DNA of 64,000 bases from Bacteroidales bacterium UBA2287 (lineage in GTDB: Bacteria > Bacteroidota > Bacteroidia > Bacteroidales > Tenuifilaceae). This document shows, piece by piece, positions 28,642 to 37,324 of this stretch. The notes beneath the pieces are model-generated. The model saw only the letters and a list, made by a program, of their open reading frames with translations. It was not told where the DNA came from and did not search any database. The stretch lies in NCBI GenBank assembly GCA_002345675.1, contig DDWL01000037.1:52830-116829 (forward strand), written 5' to 3'. Position 1 is the stretch's first letter; each line of letters begins with the position of its first letter. The translations under genes were made by a program, and so were the position numbers.

Positions 28642-29940
28642 ATGGAAGCTATATGTAACAACCTAAGTTCAGGATACTCCCTTCGACAACGAGCTTTAAA
28701 ACTGCTGAAAAGTAGACAGTTTGTTTCAACTACTCCCGAATCTGCATCGGAGACATTAAAGTTAATTCATGAACTCGAAGTGCACCAAATTGAACTCGAA
28801 ATTCAGAATGAAGAGTTAGTGCAGTCGCGAAATTTAGCAGTTGAGTCGGCCGAAAAGTATATTGAACTCTACGATTCCTCTCCAGTAGGTTATATAACTC
28901 TTTTAAGGGAAGGTGTAATAGTTGAGGTAAACCTTAGCGGTTCGCATATGTTGGGGAAAGAAAGGTCGCAGCTAATGAGTAGCCATTTTGGATTTTTTAT
29001 TACCGACGACACGAAAGCAGTCTTTAACCTGTTTATTTCGAATATTTTTAGCAGTAAAACCAAGGAAACTTGCGAAGTGAACTTGTTAAGCAGCAACAAT
29101 ACAGTGCTAAACGTTCACCTTACAGGAATGATTTCGCACGACAGCGATCGATGCCGCATAAACGTTGTTGATATAACCGGACTTAAGCAAGCCGAGCTAG
29201 AAATACAGCATAAAAACGATGAACTTAGAAAGCTCAATGCCGAAAAGGATAAACTATTTTCTATTATGGCACACGACCTTCGAAGCCCATTCAGCGCCTT
29301 CCTTGGTCTTACCGAAATTTTATCTGCCAAGCTTCAGGAAATTAACCACAGTAGTATTCAGTCCATTGCCATTTCTCTACGACAATCGGCCTTAAACGTT
29401 TTTCAACTTATCGAGAATTTGCTCGAATGGTCGAGAATGCAGCGTGGCCTTGTTGAGTACAAACCTCGCTCAATACTGCTTGCCGATCTTGTTTCTAGCG
29501 CTATAAAAACCTTGACAGAAACAGCAAAACAGAAAGATCAAAAGATTCAACTGCATGTTCCCGAAAGTTTATTTGTGAAGGTCGACATTGGCATGCTCGA
29601 ATCAACATTACGAAACCTCATTTCAAATGCCATTAAGTTCTCAAATCGAGGCGATGAGATTCAGATTTCTGCAAGAATCGTATGCAAAGATATAATTGAG
29701 GTAACTGTTTCCGATAACGGTGTAGGAATAAGCAACGAATTGCTGGGTCATCTATTTCATCTTAACGAGCAAGTGTGCAGCAAGGGAACCGAAGGAGAGC
29801 TAAGTACAGGGTTAGGCTTGCTTTTATGTAAAGATTTTGTTGAAAAGAATGGCGGCGAAATTCGAGTTGAATCCATTTTGGGAAAAGGAAGCAAATTCAG
29901 CTTTACACTACCCATGGCACATAGTATCGAATCCGCTTAA
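28642..29940 (+). CDS. PAS-domain sensor histidine kinase (soluble)
   Basis: A protein of 432 residues from the ATG at 28642. The frame is open upstream to 28591, but that part is a low-complexity repeat. It opens with a coiled coil containing LIHELEVHQIELEIQNEEL, then a PAS domain (about 70-185), HisKA with His211 in MAHDLRSPFSAF, and HATPase_c with NLISNAIKFS, DNGVGI and STGLGLLLCKDF. The first 185 residues are closely similar to the whole protein encoded at 34893, which lacks a kinase. No membrane segment. The partner regulator is not adjacent. Confidence 0.9.
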   Translation: MEAICNNLSSGYSLRQRALKLLKSRQFVSTTPESASETLKLIHELEVHQIELEIQNEELVQSRNLAVESAEKYIELYDSSPVGYITLLREGVIVEVNLSGSHMLGKERSQLMSSHFGFFITDDTKAVFNLFISNIFSSKTKETCEVNLLSSNNTVLNVHLTGMISHDSDRCRINVVDITGLKQAELEIQHKNDELRKLNAEKDKLFSIMAHDLRSPFSAFLGLTEILSAKLQEINHSSIQSIAISLRQSALNVFQLIENLLEWSRMQRGLVEYKPRSILLADLVSSAIKTLTETAKQKDQKIQLHVPESLFVKVDIGMLESTLRNLISNAIKFSNRGDEIQISARIVCKDIIEVTVSDNGVGISNELLGHLFHLNEQVCSKGTEGELSTGLGLLLCKDFVEKNGGEIRVESILGKGSKFSFTLPMAHSIESA

Positions 29941-30077
29941 GCATTGTCGAGTTGAATATGTTATCCAACTCTCTTTTACTATAAGGATTTGCAATCCGAT
30001 AGCTCGCTACCGCACGATTGGTTACGCCGAGCTCGCAAAAAACGCTCGGTTTCATCGTGTGGATTACCTTTACTTTC
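29941..30077. repeat. Dispersed repeat family D, copy
   Basis: TATGTTATCCAACTCTC followed by TTTACTATAAGGATTTG matches 61373-61412 with few differences. It continues with CTCGCAAAAAACGCTCGG, like 15189 and 61584. Confidence 0.65.
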
Positions 30078-30463
30078 AGTAAATCCGAGGCTGCTCGATT
30101 GAAACAAAGTTCGGCGGTCGGCTTTTTGCCGCCGTCGGGCTATTATAAGCAGGCTGTGCCTGCGAACATTGCCTGTTAAAGGTAAAAAAAAAGTGACACG
30201 CCAAGCAGGCAAGAGCCTGCTAAGATATGTTCGACTGAGGCACAGCCTCAGCCGAACTGGGTTTTCAAATTATTCGACTCAGTAAATCCGAGGCTGCTCG
30301 ATTGAAACAAAGTTCGGCGGTCGGCTTTGCCGCCGTCGGGCTATTATAAGCAGGCTGTGCCTGCGAACATTGCCTGTTAAAGGCAAAAAAAAAGTGACAC
30401 GCCAAGCAGGCAAGAGCCTGCTAAGATATGTTCGACTGAGGCACAGCCTCAGCCGAACTGGGT
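30078..30463. repeat. Tandem duplication of about 185 bp (two units)
   Basis: Units at about 30078-30263 and 30281-30463 are nearly identical, beginning AGTAAATCCGAGGCTGCTCG. They carry a GGCGGTCGGCTTTGCCGCCG hairpin, AGCAGGCTGTGCCTGC, and a GAGGCACAGCCTC hairpin. They differ by two T residues in a T-run and one base in GGTAAA / GGCAAA. The left edge of the unit also resembles 11190-11225. Non-coding. Confidence 0.8.
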
Positions 30464-30577
30464 CGAAATCTCTGTTTTCAATTGTACCTATAAACATTTG
30501 ACCTCTCCGAGGTCACCATCAATTCATCTGTAAATTCATCGCAACTTGTTCCATAAACACGGGACTTCTTAAAATCT

Positions 30578-30641
30578 GTAACTTTTGTAACATTTTAACG
30601 GGAAAGTGTAAAGGATTTCGGAATTCGAAAATCAATCTTTG
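30578..30641 (+). promoter_or_regulatory. Conserved promoter, site 5 (M48 protease)
   Basis: GTAA at 30578, TGTAAC at 30586, TGTAAA at 30607 and AATCTTTG at 30634, with all spacings kept. The ATG is 20 nt downstream. Confidence 0.65.
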
Positions 30642-30661
30642 CATAATCATAAATCAATAAA

Positions 30662-31465
30662 ATGAAAAAACTAATCTATATTCTTCTTGCCATTGCCCTG
30701 CTGGGTTCGTGTGCATTAAATACTGTAACTGGGCGCAAGCAACTGAACCTTGTAAACGAATCGGAACTGCAATTAATGGCTGTAAGCCAATACAATACAT
30801 TTTTAACCGAAAATAAAGTACTAAGTCCCAAAACAAGTGCCAGCGCAGCAATGGTCGACCGAGTTGGGCTGCGAATTGCCAATGCCGTTACAAAGTACTA
30901 TACTAGCGAGGGCAAGGGTTCGGTGCTCGAGGGCTATGTTTGGGAGTTTAACACAATTAACAGCGACGAGGTTAACGCATGGTGCATGCCAGGCGGTAAA
31001 GTTGTTGTTTATACTGGACTTTTGCCTGTAACCCAAAGCGAAGCCGCACTTGCAATTGTTATGGGACACGAAATTGCTCACTCCATTGCCAAGCATGGTA
31101 ACGAACGAATGAGTCAGGCCATGGTGCAGCAAATGGGAGGAATGGCACTTGAAGTTGCGTTGGCCCAAAAACCCGATCAAACAAAAAACCTGTTTCTCAT
31201 GTCGTACGGAATTGGCAGCCAAGTAGGAGCAATGCTGCCTTGGTCGCGCCAGCAAGAAACCGAAGCCGATAAATTCGGACTAATATTTGCCGCACTTGCT
31301 GGTTATAATCCTCAGGAAGCCATTCCGTTTTGGCAACGCATGTCGGCTGCTGGTGGCGCCAAACCACCCGAATTTTTGAGTACTCATCCATCCGACGAAA
31401 CAAGAATTAAAAAGTTAAAACAATTTATGCCCGAAGCGTTGAAGCATTATAAACCAGAAAATTAA
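30662..31465 (+). CDS. M48-family zinc metallopeptidase lipoprotein
   Basis: A protein of 267 residues with a lipoprotein signal (ALLGSC, Cys17), so probably anchored on the periplasmic face. The zinc site is HEIAH at 136-140, with the third ligand Glu in ETEAD about 60 residues later, the standard M48C layout (BepA/LoiP/YcaL-like). The early NxVTGRKQLNLVNE motif is typical of this branch. Known members degrade or refold misassembled outer-membrane proteins, which fits the shared promoter with OmpA-type genes. Confidence 0.92.
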   Translation: MKKLIYILLAIALLGSCALNTVTGRKQLNLVNESELQLMAVSQYNTFLTENKVLSPKTSASAAMVDRVGLRIANAVTKYYTSEGKGSVLEGYVWEFNTINSDEVNAWCMPGGKVVVYTGLLPVTQSEAALAIVMGHEIAHSIAKHGNERMSQAMVQQMGGMALEVALAQKPDQTKNLFLMSYGIGSQVGAMLPWSRQQETEADKFGLIFAALAGYNPQEAIPFWQRMSAAGGAKPPEFLSTHPSDETRIKKLKQFMPEALKHYKPEN

Positions 31466-31484
31466 ATTCGGTTTTGCCGATGTT

Positions 31485-31737
31485 TCTTTAATACCAGGGC
31501 AAACGCATTTAAAATAACTGTCCCGTTAGGGACAAAATATTGGTAGAAGATGATAGATAAACCTATTTCACTGTGCCGTTAGGTACAGAATATTCCGTAC
31601 CTAACGGCACGGTGTTGATATTCTTTATTTGAGTTCTACCGATATGATGTCCCTATCGGGACAAAGAACTTAATGCGACAAAAATAACAACTAAGCCAAT
31701 AGAATATTTTAAATGTGTTTGCCCTATCTTTAATACC
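31485..31737 (-). repeat. MITE-like palindromic element, copy C, with target-site duplication
   Basis: The element (31496-31725) is in inverted orientation relative to copies A and B. It begins AGGGCAAACGCATTTAAAA and ends TTTTAAATGTGTTTGCCCT. The 11-bp sequence TCTTTAATACC lies directly before it (31485-31495) and again one base after it (31727-31737), which is what insertion by a transposase would leave. Confidence 0.85.
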
Positions 31738-31818
31738 TTAATTGTTGCCACCTTGTTTTTTATTGCTTAATTTGCACAAACAAGTATTTGAAAATAAATT
31801 CGTTGCGATTAGTGCAAA

Positions 31819-34770
31819 ATGGTTAACTCGAAATCACATAAAACACAGCAAAAAGTTTCAAAAGCAACAAGTGCTTCAGTAGAAAAAAACGTTCTTCCCG
31901 AATCCTCTTTGTTCCCAATAGTTGGTATTGGTGCATCGGCTGGTGGCCTCGAAGCAATTGAACAGTTCATTAGCAATGTTCCCGAAAACAGTGGAATGGC
32001 CTATGTTGTTGTTCAGCACTTGGACCCAACCCAAAAGGGTATGCTACCCGAGCTAATTCAGCGAGTTTCAAAAATGAAGGTTTTTCAGGTAAAGGACAAA
32101 CTGGCTGTAAAGCAAAACTGTGTTTACGTAATACCGCCAAACACAAGCATGTCCATTTTAAATGGAACATTACGCCTGTCGAAACCTATCGAAACAAGAG
32201 GTCTTCGCCTTCCCATCGATTTTTTTCTTCGCTCTCTTGCCGACGACCGACAGGAGCTTAGCGTTGGCCTAATTCTTTCGGGCATGGGCTCCGACGGTAG
32301 CAGCGGGCTTGGGACCATTAAGGAGCGAAACGGAATTGTTATGGTGCAAGATCCTGCCACAGCAAAATTCGACAGCATGCCACGCAATGCAATGGATTCG
32401 GTTCAGGTCGATATTGTTGCCCCAGCCAACGAGTTAGCCGAAAAGTTAGTTGCTTACCTTAAGCATATTCCGTTTATTAAATCAAGTATCGATTTGGAAG
32501 TTCGGGATAAAAGCTCACTCGAAAAAATTATAATTCTTCTTCGAACATATACGGGTAACGATTTTACGCTGTACAAAAAAAGTACAATTTACCGCCGTAT
32601 CGAAAGACGAATGGGCGTTCATAAAATCGATAAAATTTCTTCGTACGTTCATTTTTTGCATGAAAATCCTAAGGAGATTGATATTCTTTTTAAAGAGTTG
32701 CTCATAGGAGTAACCAACTTTTTTCGCGACCCAGCAGTGTGGGAAAAATTTGGCAAAAATGTACTGCCCGAAATTCTTTCGAACTTGCCTGCTGGTTCAA
32801 ATTTACGGGCATGGGTACCAGCCTGTTCAACAGGCGAAGAGGCCTACTCGTTGGCTATTGTATTTAAGGAAACCCTCGAAAAGATAAAGCCTGCTCGGCG
32901 AATTACGTTACAAATTTTTGCAACCGACCTCGACAACGACGCCATTGAAGCTGCCCGTAAAGGCCAGTTCCCTGTTAACATTGCTGCCGATGTTTCGCCC
33001 GAGCGCCTTAACCGTTTTTTTGTTAAAACCGACGATGGGTTCCGCGTAACCAACGAAATAAGAGAAATGGTGGTTTTTGCACAGCATAACATTATTATGC
33101 ATCCGCCATTTACTAAAATCGATATTCTGTCGTGCCGCAACTTACTTATTTACCTCGACTCCGAGTTGCAAAAGAAAATACTTGGGCTGTTTTATTTTAG
33201 CTTAAACAACGACGGAACTATGATTTTGGGCGGTTCCGAAACACTTGGCACGTTGGGGCATCTTTTTAAAGCCATCGACTCGAAGCTTAAAATTTACAGG
33301 CGAACTATTAATGCTTTAGCGCCCGACCTAATAAACTTTCCATCGTCATTTGCACGATGTAAAAACAATGGGGTTGAAAGAACAGTAGCGACAGAACCCC
33401 ATCAGAATATTCAAACCCTTGCCGACCAGTTACTGCTTCAAAACTTTTCGCCACCCAGCGTTTTAGTTAACGAAAATGGCGATATTATGTACATAAGCGG
33501 TCGTACGGGTAAATACCTCGAACCAGCAGCAGGTAAGGCAAATCTCAATATTTTTGCCATGCTTCGCGATGGGTTGCGTAGCGAATTTCCTGTTGCATTT
33601 CATCAGGCCATTAGAAAAAAAACACCCGTTGTTCTCCGTAATCTTAAGGTTGGCACAAATGGAAGTTCTCAAACTTTAAATATTACCATTCAGTGGATCG
33701 ATAAGCCCGAGCAGCTTAACGGTACAATTATGGTGGTTTTTACCGACGTGGTTGAAGTTCAAGACGTACTACTAAAAAAGCAATCAACAAAATCGCATAG
33801 CCGCTCCAAAGTTTCCGATATGGATAGGGAGTTGCAAAATACACGCGAAGAAATGCAGAGTTCCGTTGAGGAGATGCAGGCTTCGCAAGAGGAACTTAAA
33901 TCGGCTAACGAGGAGCTGCAATCGGCCAACGAGGAGCTGCAATCGACCAACGAGGAGCTTACCAGCTCAAAGGAGGAGATGCAAAGTTTAAACGAGGAAC
34001 TGCAAACGGTAAATGCCGAACTACAGGCGAAGGTCGACGAGTTTGCAAGGGTCGATAGCGATATGAAAAACCTTTTAAACAGCACCGACATTGCCACACT
34101 TTTTCTCGACAAAGAGCTAAACATTCGACGCTACACTAACCAGGCAACCAAAATATTTAAGTTTATAAAAAGCGACATTGGCCGACCATTTACCGATCAA
34201 ACCTCCGATCTTTTATACCCCGAAATGGTTGACGATGCACACGAGGTACTACGAACACTTGTGTTTGTTCAAAAGCAAATTCAAGCCAAGGATGGCCGTT
34301 GGTTTTCAACCCGCATAATGCCTTATCGTACTTCCGACGACAGAATTGACGGGCTGGTAATTACTTTTGTTAACATTACCGAGTTTAAAGAGGTTGTCGA
34401 AAAGTTAGAGGAAATTTCTCAAATAAGCCAGGTGCTGCTAAGTTCAACAAACGAAGTTACAGTTTCCTTGTCGACAAATTTCAGAATAGTAGAACTTAAT
34501 GTTGCAGCCGAAAAGTACTTTAACGTAAAGCGTGAAGATGCAGTAGGAAATAATTTTTTACATTTGTTTGTTCCCGAAACGTTGCGAAAAAAGGCGGAAA
34601 AAGTAATGCATACCGCTTTAACCAATGGGCACGATAGTAAAATTAAAGTACAGGTAAATGCTGCCAATGGCAAAACGCCGCTTGCTGAATGGACCGTTAA
34701 AGTGCTGTTAAGTAACAAAAAAGTGGCAACAGGAATGATAATGACACTTAAGTCAGCTGACTTAAAGTAA
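31819..34770 (+). CDS. CheB-CheR-PAS fusion signalling protein
   Basis: A protein of 983 residues. CheB methylesterase domain (about 30-215) with GASAGG, VVQHLDP and GMGSDGSSG triad motifs; CheR methyltransferase domain (about 220-490) with the SAM motif ACSTGEEAYSLA and DILSCRNLLIYL; a Glu-rich coiled coil of repeated EELQSANEELQ units (about 670-745); and two PAS-like domains to the end. There is no kinase domain, and the tail stops after PAS. Methylase and esterase activity in one chain, with no receptor or CheA nearby, suggests signalling outside classical chemotaxis. The kinase may be supplied by another protein such as the adjacent ones. Confidence 0.93.
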   Translation: MVNSKSHKTQQKVSKATSASVEKNVLPESSLFPIVGIGASAGGLEAIEQFISNVPENSGMAYVVVQHLDPTQKGMLPELIQRVSKMKVFQVKDKLAVKQNCVYVIPPNTSMSILNGTLRLSKPIETRGLRLPIDFFLRSLADDRQELSVGLILSGMGSDGSSGLGTIKERNGIVMVQDPATAKFDSMPRNAMDSVQVDIVAPANELAEKLVAYLKHIPFIKSSIDLEVRDKSSLEKIIILLRTYTGNDFTLYKKSTIYRRIERRMGVHKIDKISSYVHFLHENPKEIDILFKELLIGVTNFFRDPAVWEKFGKNVLPEILSNLPAGSNLRAWVPACSTGEEAYSLAIVFKETLEKIKPARRITLQIFATDLDNDAIEAARKGQFPVNIAADVSPERLNRFFVKTDDGFRVTNEIREMVVFAQHNIIMHPPFTKIDILSCRNLLIYLDSELQKKILGLFYFSLNNDGTMILGGSETLGTLGHLFKAIDSKLKIYRRTINALAPDLINFPSSFARCKNNGVERTVATEPHQNIQTLADQLLLQNFSPPSVLVNENGDIMYISGRTGKYLEPAAGKANLNIFAMLRDGLRSEFPVAFHQAIRKKTPVVLRNLKVGTNGSSQTLNITIQWIDKPEQLNGTIMVVFTDVVEVQDVLLKKQSTKSHSRSKVSDMDRELQNTREEMQSSVEEMQASQEELKSANEELQSANEELQSTNEELTSSKEEMQSLNEELQTVNAELQAKVDEFARVDSDMKNLLNSTDIATLFLDKELNIRRYTNQATKIFKFIKSDIGRPFTDQTSDLLYPEMVDDAHEVLRTLVFVQKQIQAKDGRWFSTRIMPYRTSDDRIDGLVITFVNITEFKEVVEKLEEISQISQVLLSSTNEVTVSLSTNFRIVELNVAAEKYFNVKREDAVGNNFLHLFVPETLRKKAEKVMHTALTNGHDSKIKVQVNAANGKTPLAEWTVKVLLSNKKVATGMIMTLKSADLK

Positions 34771-34892
34771 TAGTAAATAGACGAAAGGGAGAATTAGAAA
34801 AGGGAATTAAGGCGTTGTGTATTGCAATTCTTTCGTCTGCAATTTGCCCGTTTTAGTCTTTGATAAATGCATGCAACTAAATATTCGAACCC

Positions 34893-35444
34893 ATGAATAG
34901 AGAAGATCATGATTTTACAGATGCTCGAAAGCTTCGCAAGTTAGCCGAGGATTTATTAAAGGATAAACAGCGAAAAACTGAAGCACCTTCGGTTGAGGCC
35001 GACGTTAAAAAGTTGCTTCACGAATTACAGGTGCACCAAATTGAGTTGGAAATGCAAAACGACGAGCTGCTTCGTGCCTACGAAACAGCCGAAACGGCTT
35101 TGCGAAAGTATACAATGCTGTACGACTTAGCTCCCATGGGCTACCTAACGCTTAAAAGCGATGGCACCATAAGCGATCTTAACTTTACTGCAGCCGAAAT
35201 GCTTGGCGAAAAACGGTTTAGTTTAATAAATAGCAAGTTTAAGCTTTTCGTTTCCGACGAATCGATGCCTGTTTTCAATAAGTTTTTCACTAAAGTTTTT
35301 ACCCGAAATGCTAAGGAATCGTGCGAGATAGTGCTGGGGTATGAAGACCGACCTGAATTTCATGTTTATATGGAAGGAATAGTTGTTGGCGATGAGCACG
35401 AATGCCTTTTGTCGATTGTGAATATGTCAAATTTCAAAAAGTAG
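34893..35444 (+). CDS. PAS-only protein lacking a kinase domain
   Basis: A protein of 183 residues. It has the same coiled coil as the kinase at 28642 (LLHELQVHQIELEMQNDELL) followed by a single PAS domain (LYDLAPMGYLTLKSDGTISDLNF ...), and stops about where that kinase's HisKA linker would begin. The end is clean (a TAG stop) with no kinase remnant after it; 35548 onward is a MITE copy. It may be a free-standing sensor module working with the CheB-CheR-PAS protein 122 nt upstream, or a truncated kinase whose 3' part was lost. Cytoplasmic. Confidence 0.8.
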   Translation: MNREDHDFTDARKLRKLAEDLLKDKQRKTEAPSVEADVKKLLHELQVHQIELEMQNDELLRAYETAETALRKYTMLYDLAPMGYLTLKSDGTISDLNFTAAEMLGEKRFSLINSKFKLFVSDESMPVFNKFFTKVFTRNAKESCEIVLGYEDRPEFHVYMEGIVVGDEHECLLSIVNMSNFKK

Positions 35445-35547
35445 TATTCAATAGAGATATTGGAGAGAGGTAGTCCAGGTGCAACTCTAAGTCGCACTCG
35501 GACTACTTTTGTAAACCATCGTTCGGGATAATCGTAATTTGTGCTTT

Positions 35548-35689
35548 GTCCCGTCAGGGACACAATATCGGTAGAACTTAAATACAGAAAAAAATCATCG
35601 TGCCGTTAGGTACGGAACATTCTGTACCTAACGGCACAGCAAAATTGGATATTAAACATCCTCTACCCATATTTTGTCCCTAACGGGAC
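35548..35689 (+). repeat. MITE-like palindromic element, copy D (core only)
   Basis: The core GTCCCGTCAGGGAC, central palindrome and GTCCCTAACGGGAC are present in the orientation of A and B. The outer terminal repeats are not recognisable, so this copy is truncated or decayed. Confidence 0.8.
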
Positions 35690-35783
35690 ATTTTGTATTT
35701 ATTTCGTTCGTCTTGATTCAGAAGCTTTAGGCAAAAACCTATAGATGTGCGATGCAAAAACACCCTCTGTTTTTTGTAAATGT

Positions 35784-35847
35784 GTGAAAAGTATAATATT
35801 CCCAAAGAATTATGTAACACATTAGGTGCTCGAAAAGCATACTTTTA
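35784..35847 (+). promoter_or_regulatory. Conserved promoter, site 6 (YunG-like gene)
   Basis: GTGA at 35784, TATAAT at 35792, TGTAAC at 35813 and TACTTTTA at 35840. The leader to the ATG at 35941 is longer than usual (93 nt). Confidence 0.65.
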
Positions 35848-35940
35848 AACTGTAAAGCATATTCGTTACTTGTAATTCGCTTATAATGAACGTGCTTTTT
35901 GGGATTCGATTTTCTAAAGTAAACCCAAAACTCGAAGAAT

Positions 35941-36330
35941 ATGTTTAAGCAAAAAGTTGTGCAAGAAGCACTAAATCGCACATGGGAGTGGGACTATAAT
36001 CCTGGAATGTCGCCCTTTAACCCTGCCAACGGTCAGGATATGGAAATTTCCCTTTTAATTTATAACTTGTTTGGAGGTGAGATTCTTAAGACCCCATCAA
36101 AAAAGAGTTGGCATTTTTATAATCGTATTAACGGAAAACGTATCGATTTTTCGAATTCGAAAGTGGGTAAATTTATTCAGAGCAATCGCTTTAAGGATAT
36201 TCCTGTTTCCGTTGATGAGGCAAGTCAGAACATCGACCAATCGGACTACTTGCGCTTTTATATGAAGTTTGTAAAATCGTTCGAAGAAATATTAGGCCTA
36301 AAACGGCATCGCACTTTAAATTTATTCTAA
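35941..36330 (+). CDS. YunG-like protein
   Basis: A protein of 129 residues with no signal peptide. The sequence WEWDYNPGMSPFNPANGQDMEISLLIYNLFGGEIL, then SWHFYNRINGKRIDFSNSKVG, follows the YunG family pattern (GQC-AVTALLVQDYFGG... HYWNRL-DG-IDLT). The Cys of the GQC motif is replaced by Asp, and His is kept in WHFYNR, so a catalytic Cys is absent. YunG function is unknown. It is monocistronic under promoter site 6. Assignment is from remembered family motifs. Confidence 0.6.
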   Translation: MFKQKVVQEALNRTWEWDYNPGMSPFNPANGQDMEISLLIYNLFGGEILKTPSKKSWHFYNRINGKRIDFSNSKVGKFIQSNRFKDIPVSVDEASQNIDQSDYLRFYMKFVKSFEEILGLKRHRTLNLF

Positions 36331-36514
36331 TTTCAGGGCGAAACCATGATGATAAAGCCAAACTCGACGAAATAAAACATTTTAAGTTACGAAAGTGCTG
36401 GATTGTTTTCGAACAAGTTTGGTGCGTTATATCATTTTACAAATAGTTCACATTTAAAATTTTATATGAACTCTTTTATATACATTGCGCAAATTTCACA
36501 CTCACTTACCCCGA

Positions 36515-37324
36515 ATGTTGAAAAAGCGGATTGCCCTTTACGCTTTAATTATTGCTACCCTCACAATTAGTTTTTCTAATTTGATGGGAAAGGGTGGCCT
36601 TAGCCCAACTCCTTGGGAACAAACTCCAAACCTCGATCGCTTTTTTACCTGCTTTTACCATACTCTGGCAAGCGACTCCCCAAAGCCCAACTACGAAGTT
36701 TTTAAAAAAGCGCTTACAGGTTTCTTCAACCTAAAAGCCGAGAAAAAAATAAAAAACAATTTGCTAACCATTATCGATTTTTCGCTCTCGTCGAACTTGG
36801 AGCGATTGTGGATTGTGGATATGCTAACAATGAAGGTTGTACACTATTCGCTGGTAGCACACGGCAGGAACAGCGGCGATGAATTTGCCAGCTCCTTTTC
36901 GAATATCCCTTCATCGTATCAAAGTAGCATTGGTTTTTATTTAACCGATAAAGTTTACCAGGGCAAGCATGGTACGTCGCTATACTTGGATGGTGTTGAA
37001 CCCAATGTTAACGACAAAGCAAGGGAGCGCGCAATAGTAATGCATAGCGCCAGTTACGTTAGCAAAGATTTTATAAGGAACAACGGGCGGTTAGGGCGTA
37101 GCTTTGGTTGCCCATCGATTCCCGAAGAGAACCACGAAAAAATAATAACTATGCTTTCGGGAGGGTCGTGCATTTACATTTACTATCCCGACAAGAAGTA
37201 CCATAGTACTTCGCCAATGTATTCTGCCGATACCGCTATTGTTGGAATGTTTAGCCTTTTAAGCGAAACCTCGCTCGATTTCGATTTTTACCCCGAAGCC
37301 ACGTCGATTGCAGAGAATTTTTAG
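36515..37324 (+). CDS. YkuD_2-type murein L,D-transpeptidase catalytic domain protein
   Basis: A protein of 269 residues from the ATG at 36515; the frame upstream starts only with TTG. A signal sequence or membrane anchor is at residues 5-24 (IALYALIIATLTISFSNL). The catalytic region has IVMHSASYV and then the GRSFGCPSIPEEN motif, carrying the Cys nucleophile of the L,D-transpeptidase fold. These enzymes act on peptidoglycan cross-links or attach proteins to it. The stop overlaps the stop of the opposite-strand L,D-transpeptidase by about 4 bp, so the two genes are exactly convergent with no room for a terminator between them. Confidence 0.88.
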   Translation: MLKKRIALYALIIATLTISFSNLMGKGGLSPTPWEQTPNLDRFFTCFYHTLASDSPKPNYEVFKKALTGFFNLKAEKKIKNNLLTIIDFSLSSNLERLWIVDMLTMKVVHYSLVAHGRNSGDEFASSFSNIPSSYQSSIGFYLTDKVYQGKHGTSLYLDGVEPNVNDKARERAIVMHSASYVSKDFIRNNGRLGRSFGCPSIPEENHEKIITMLSGGSCIYIYYPDKKYHSTSPMYSADTAIVGMFSLLSETSLDFDFYPEATSIAENF

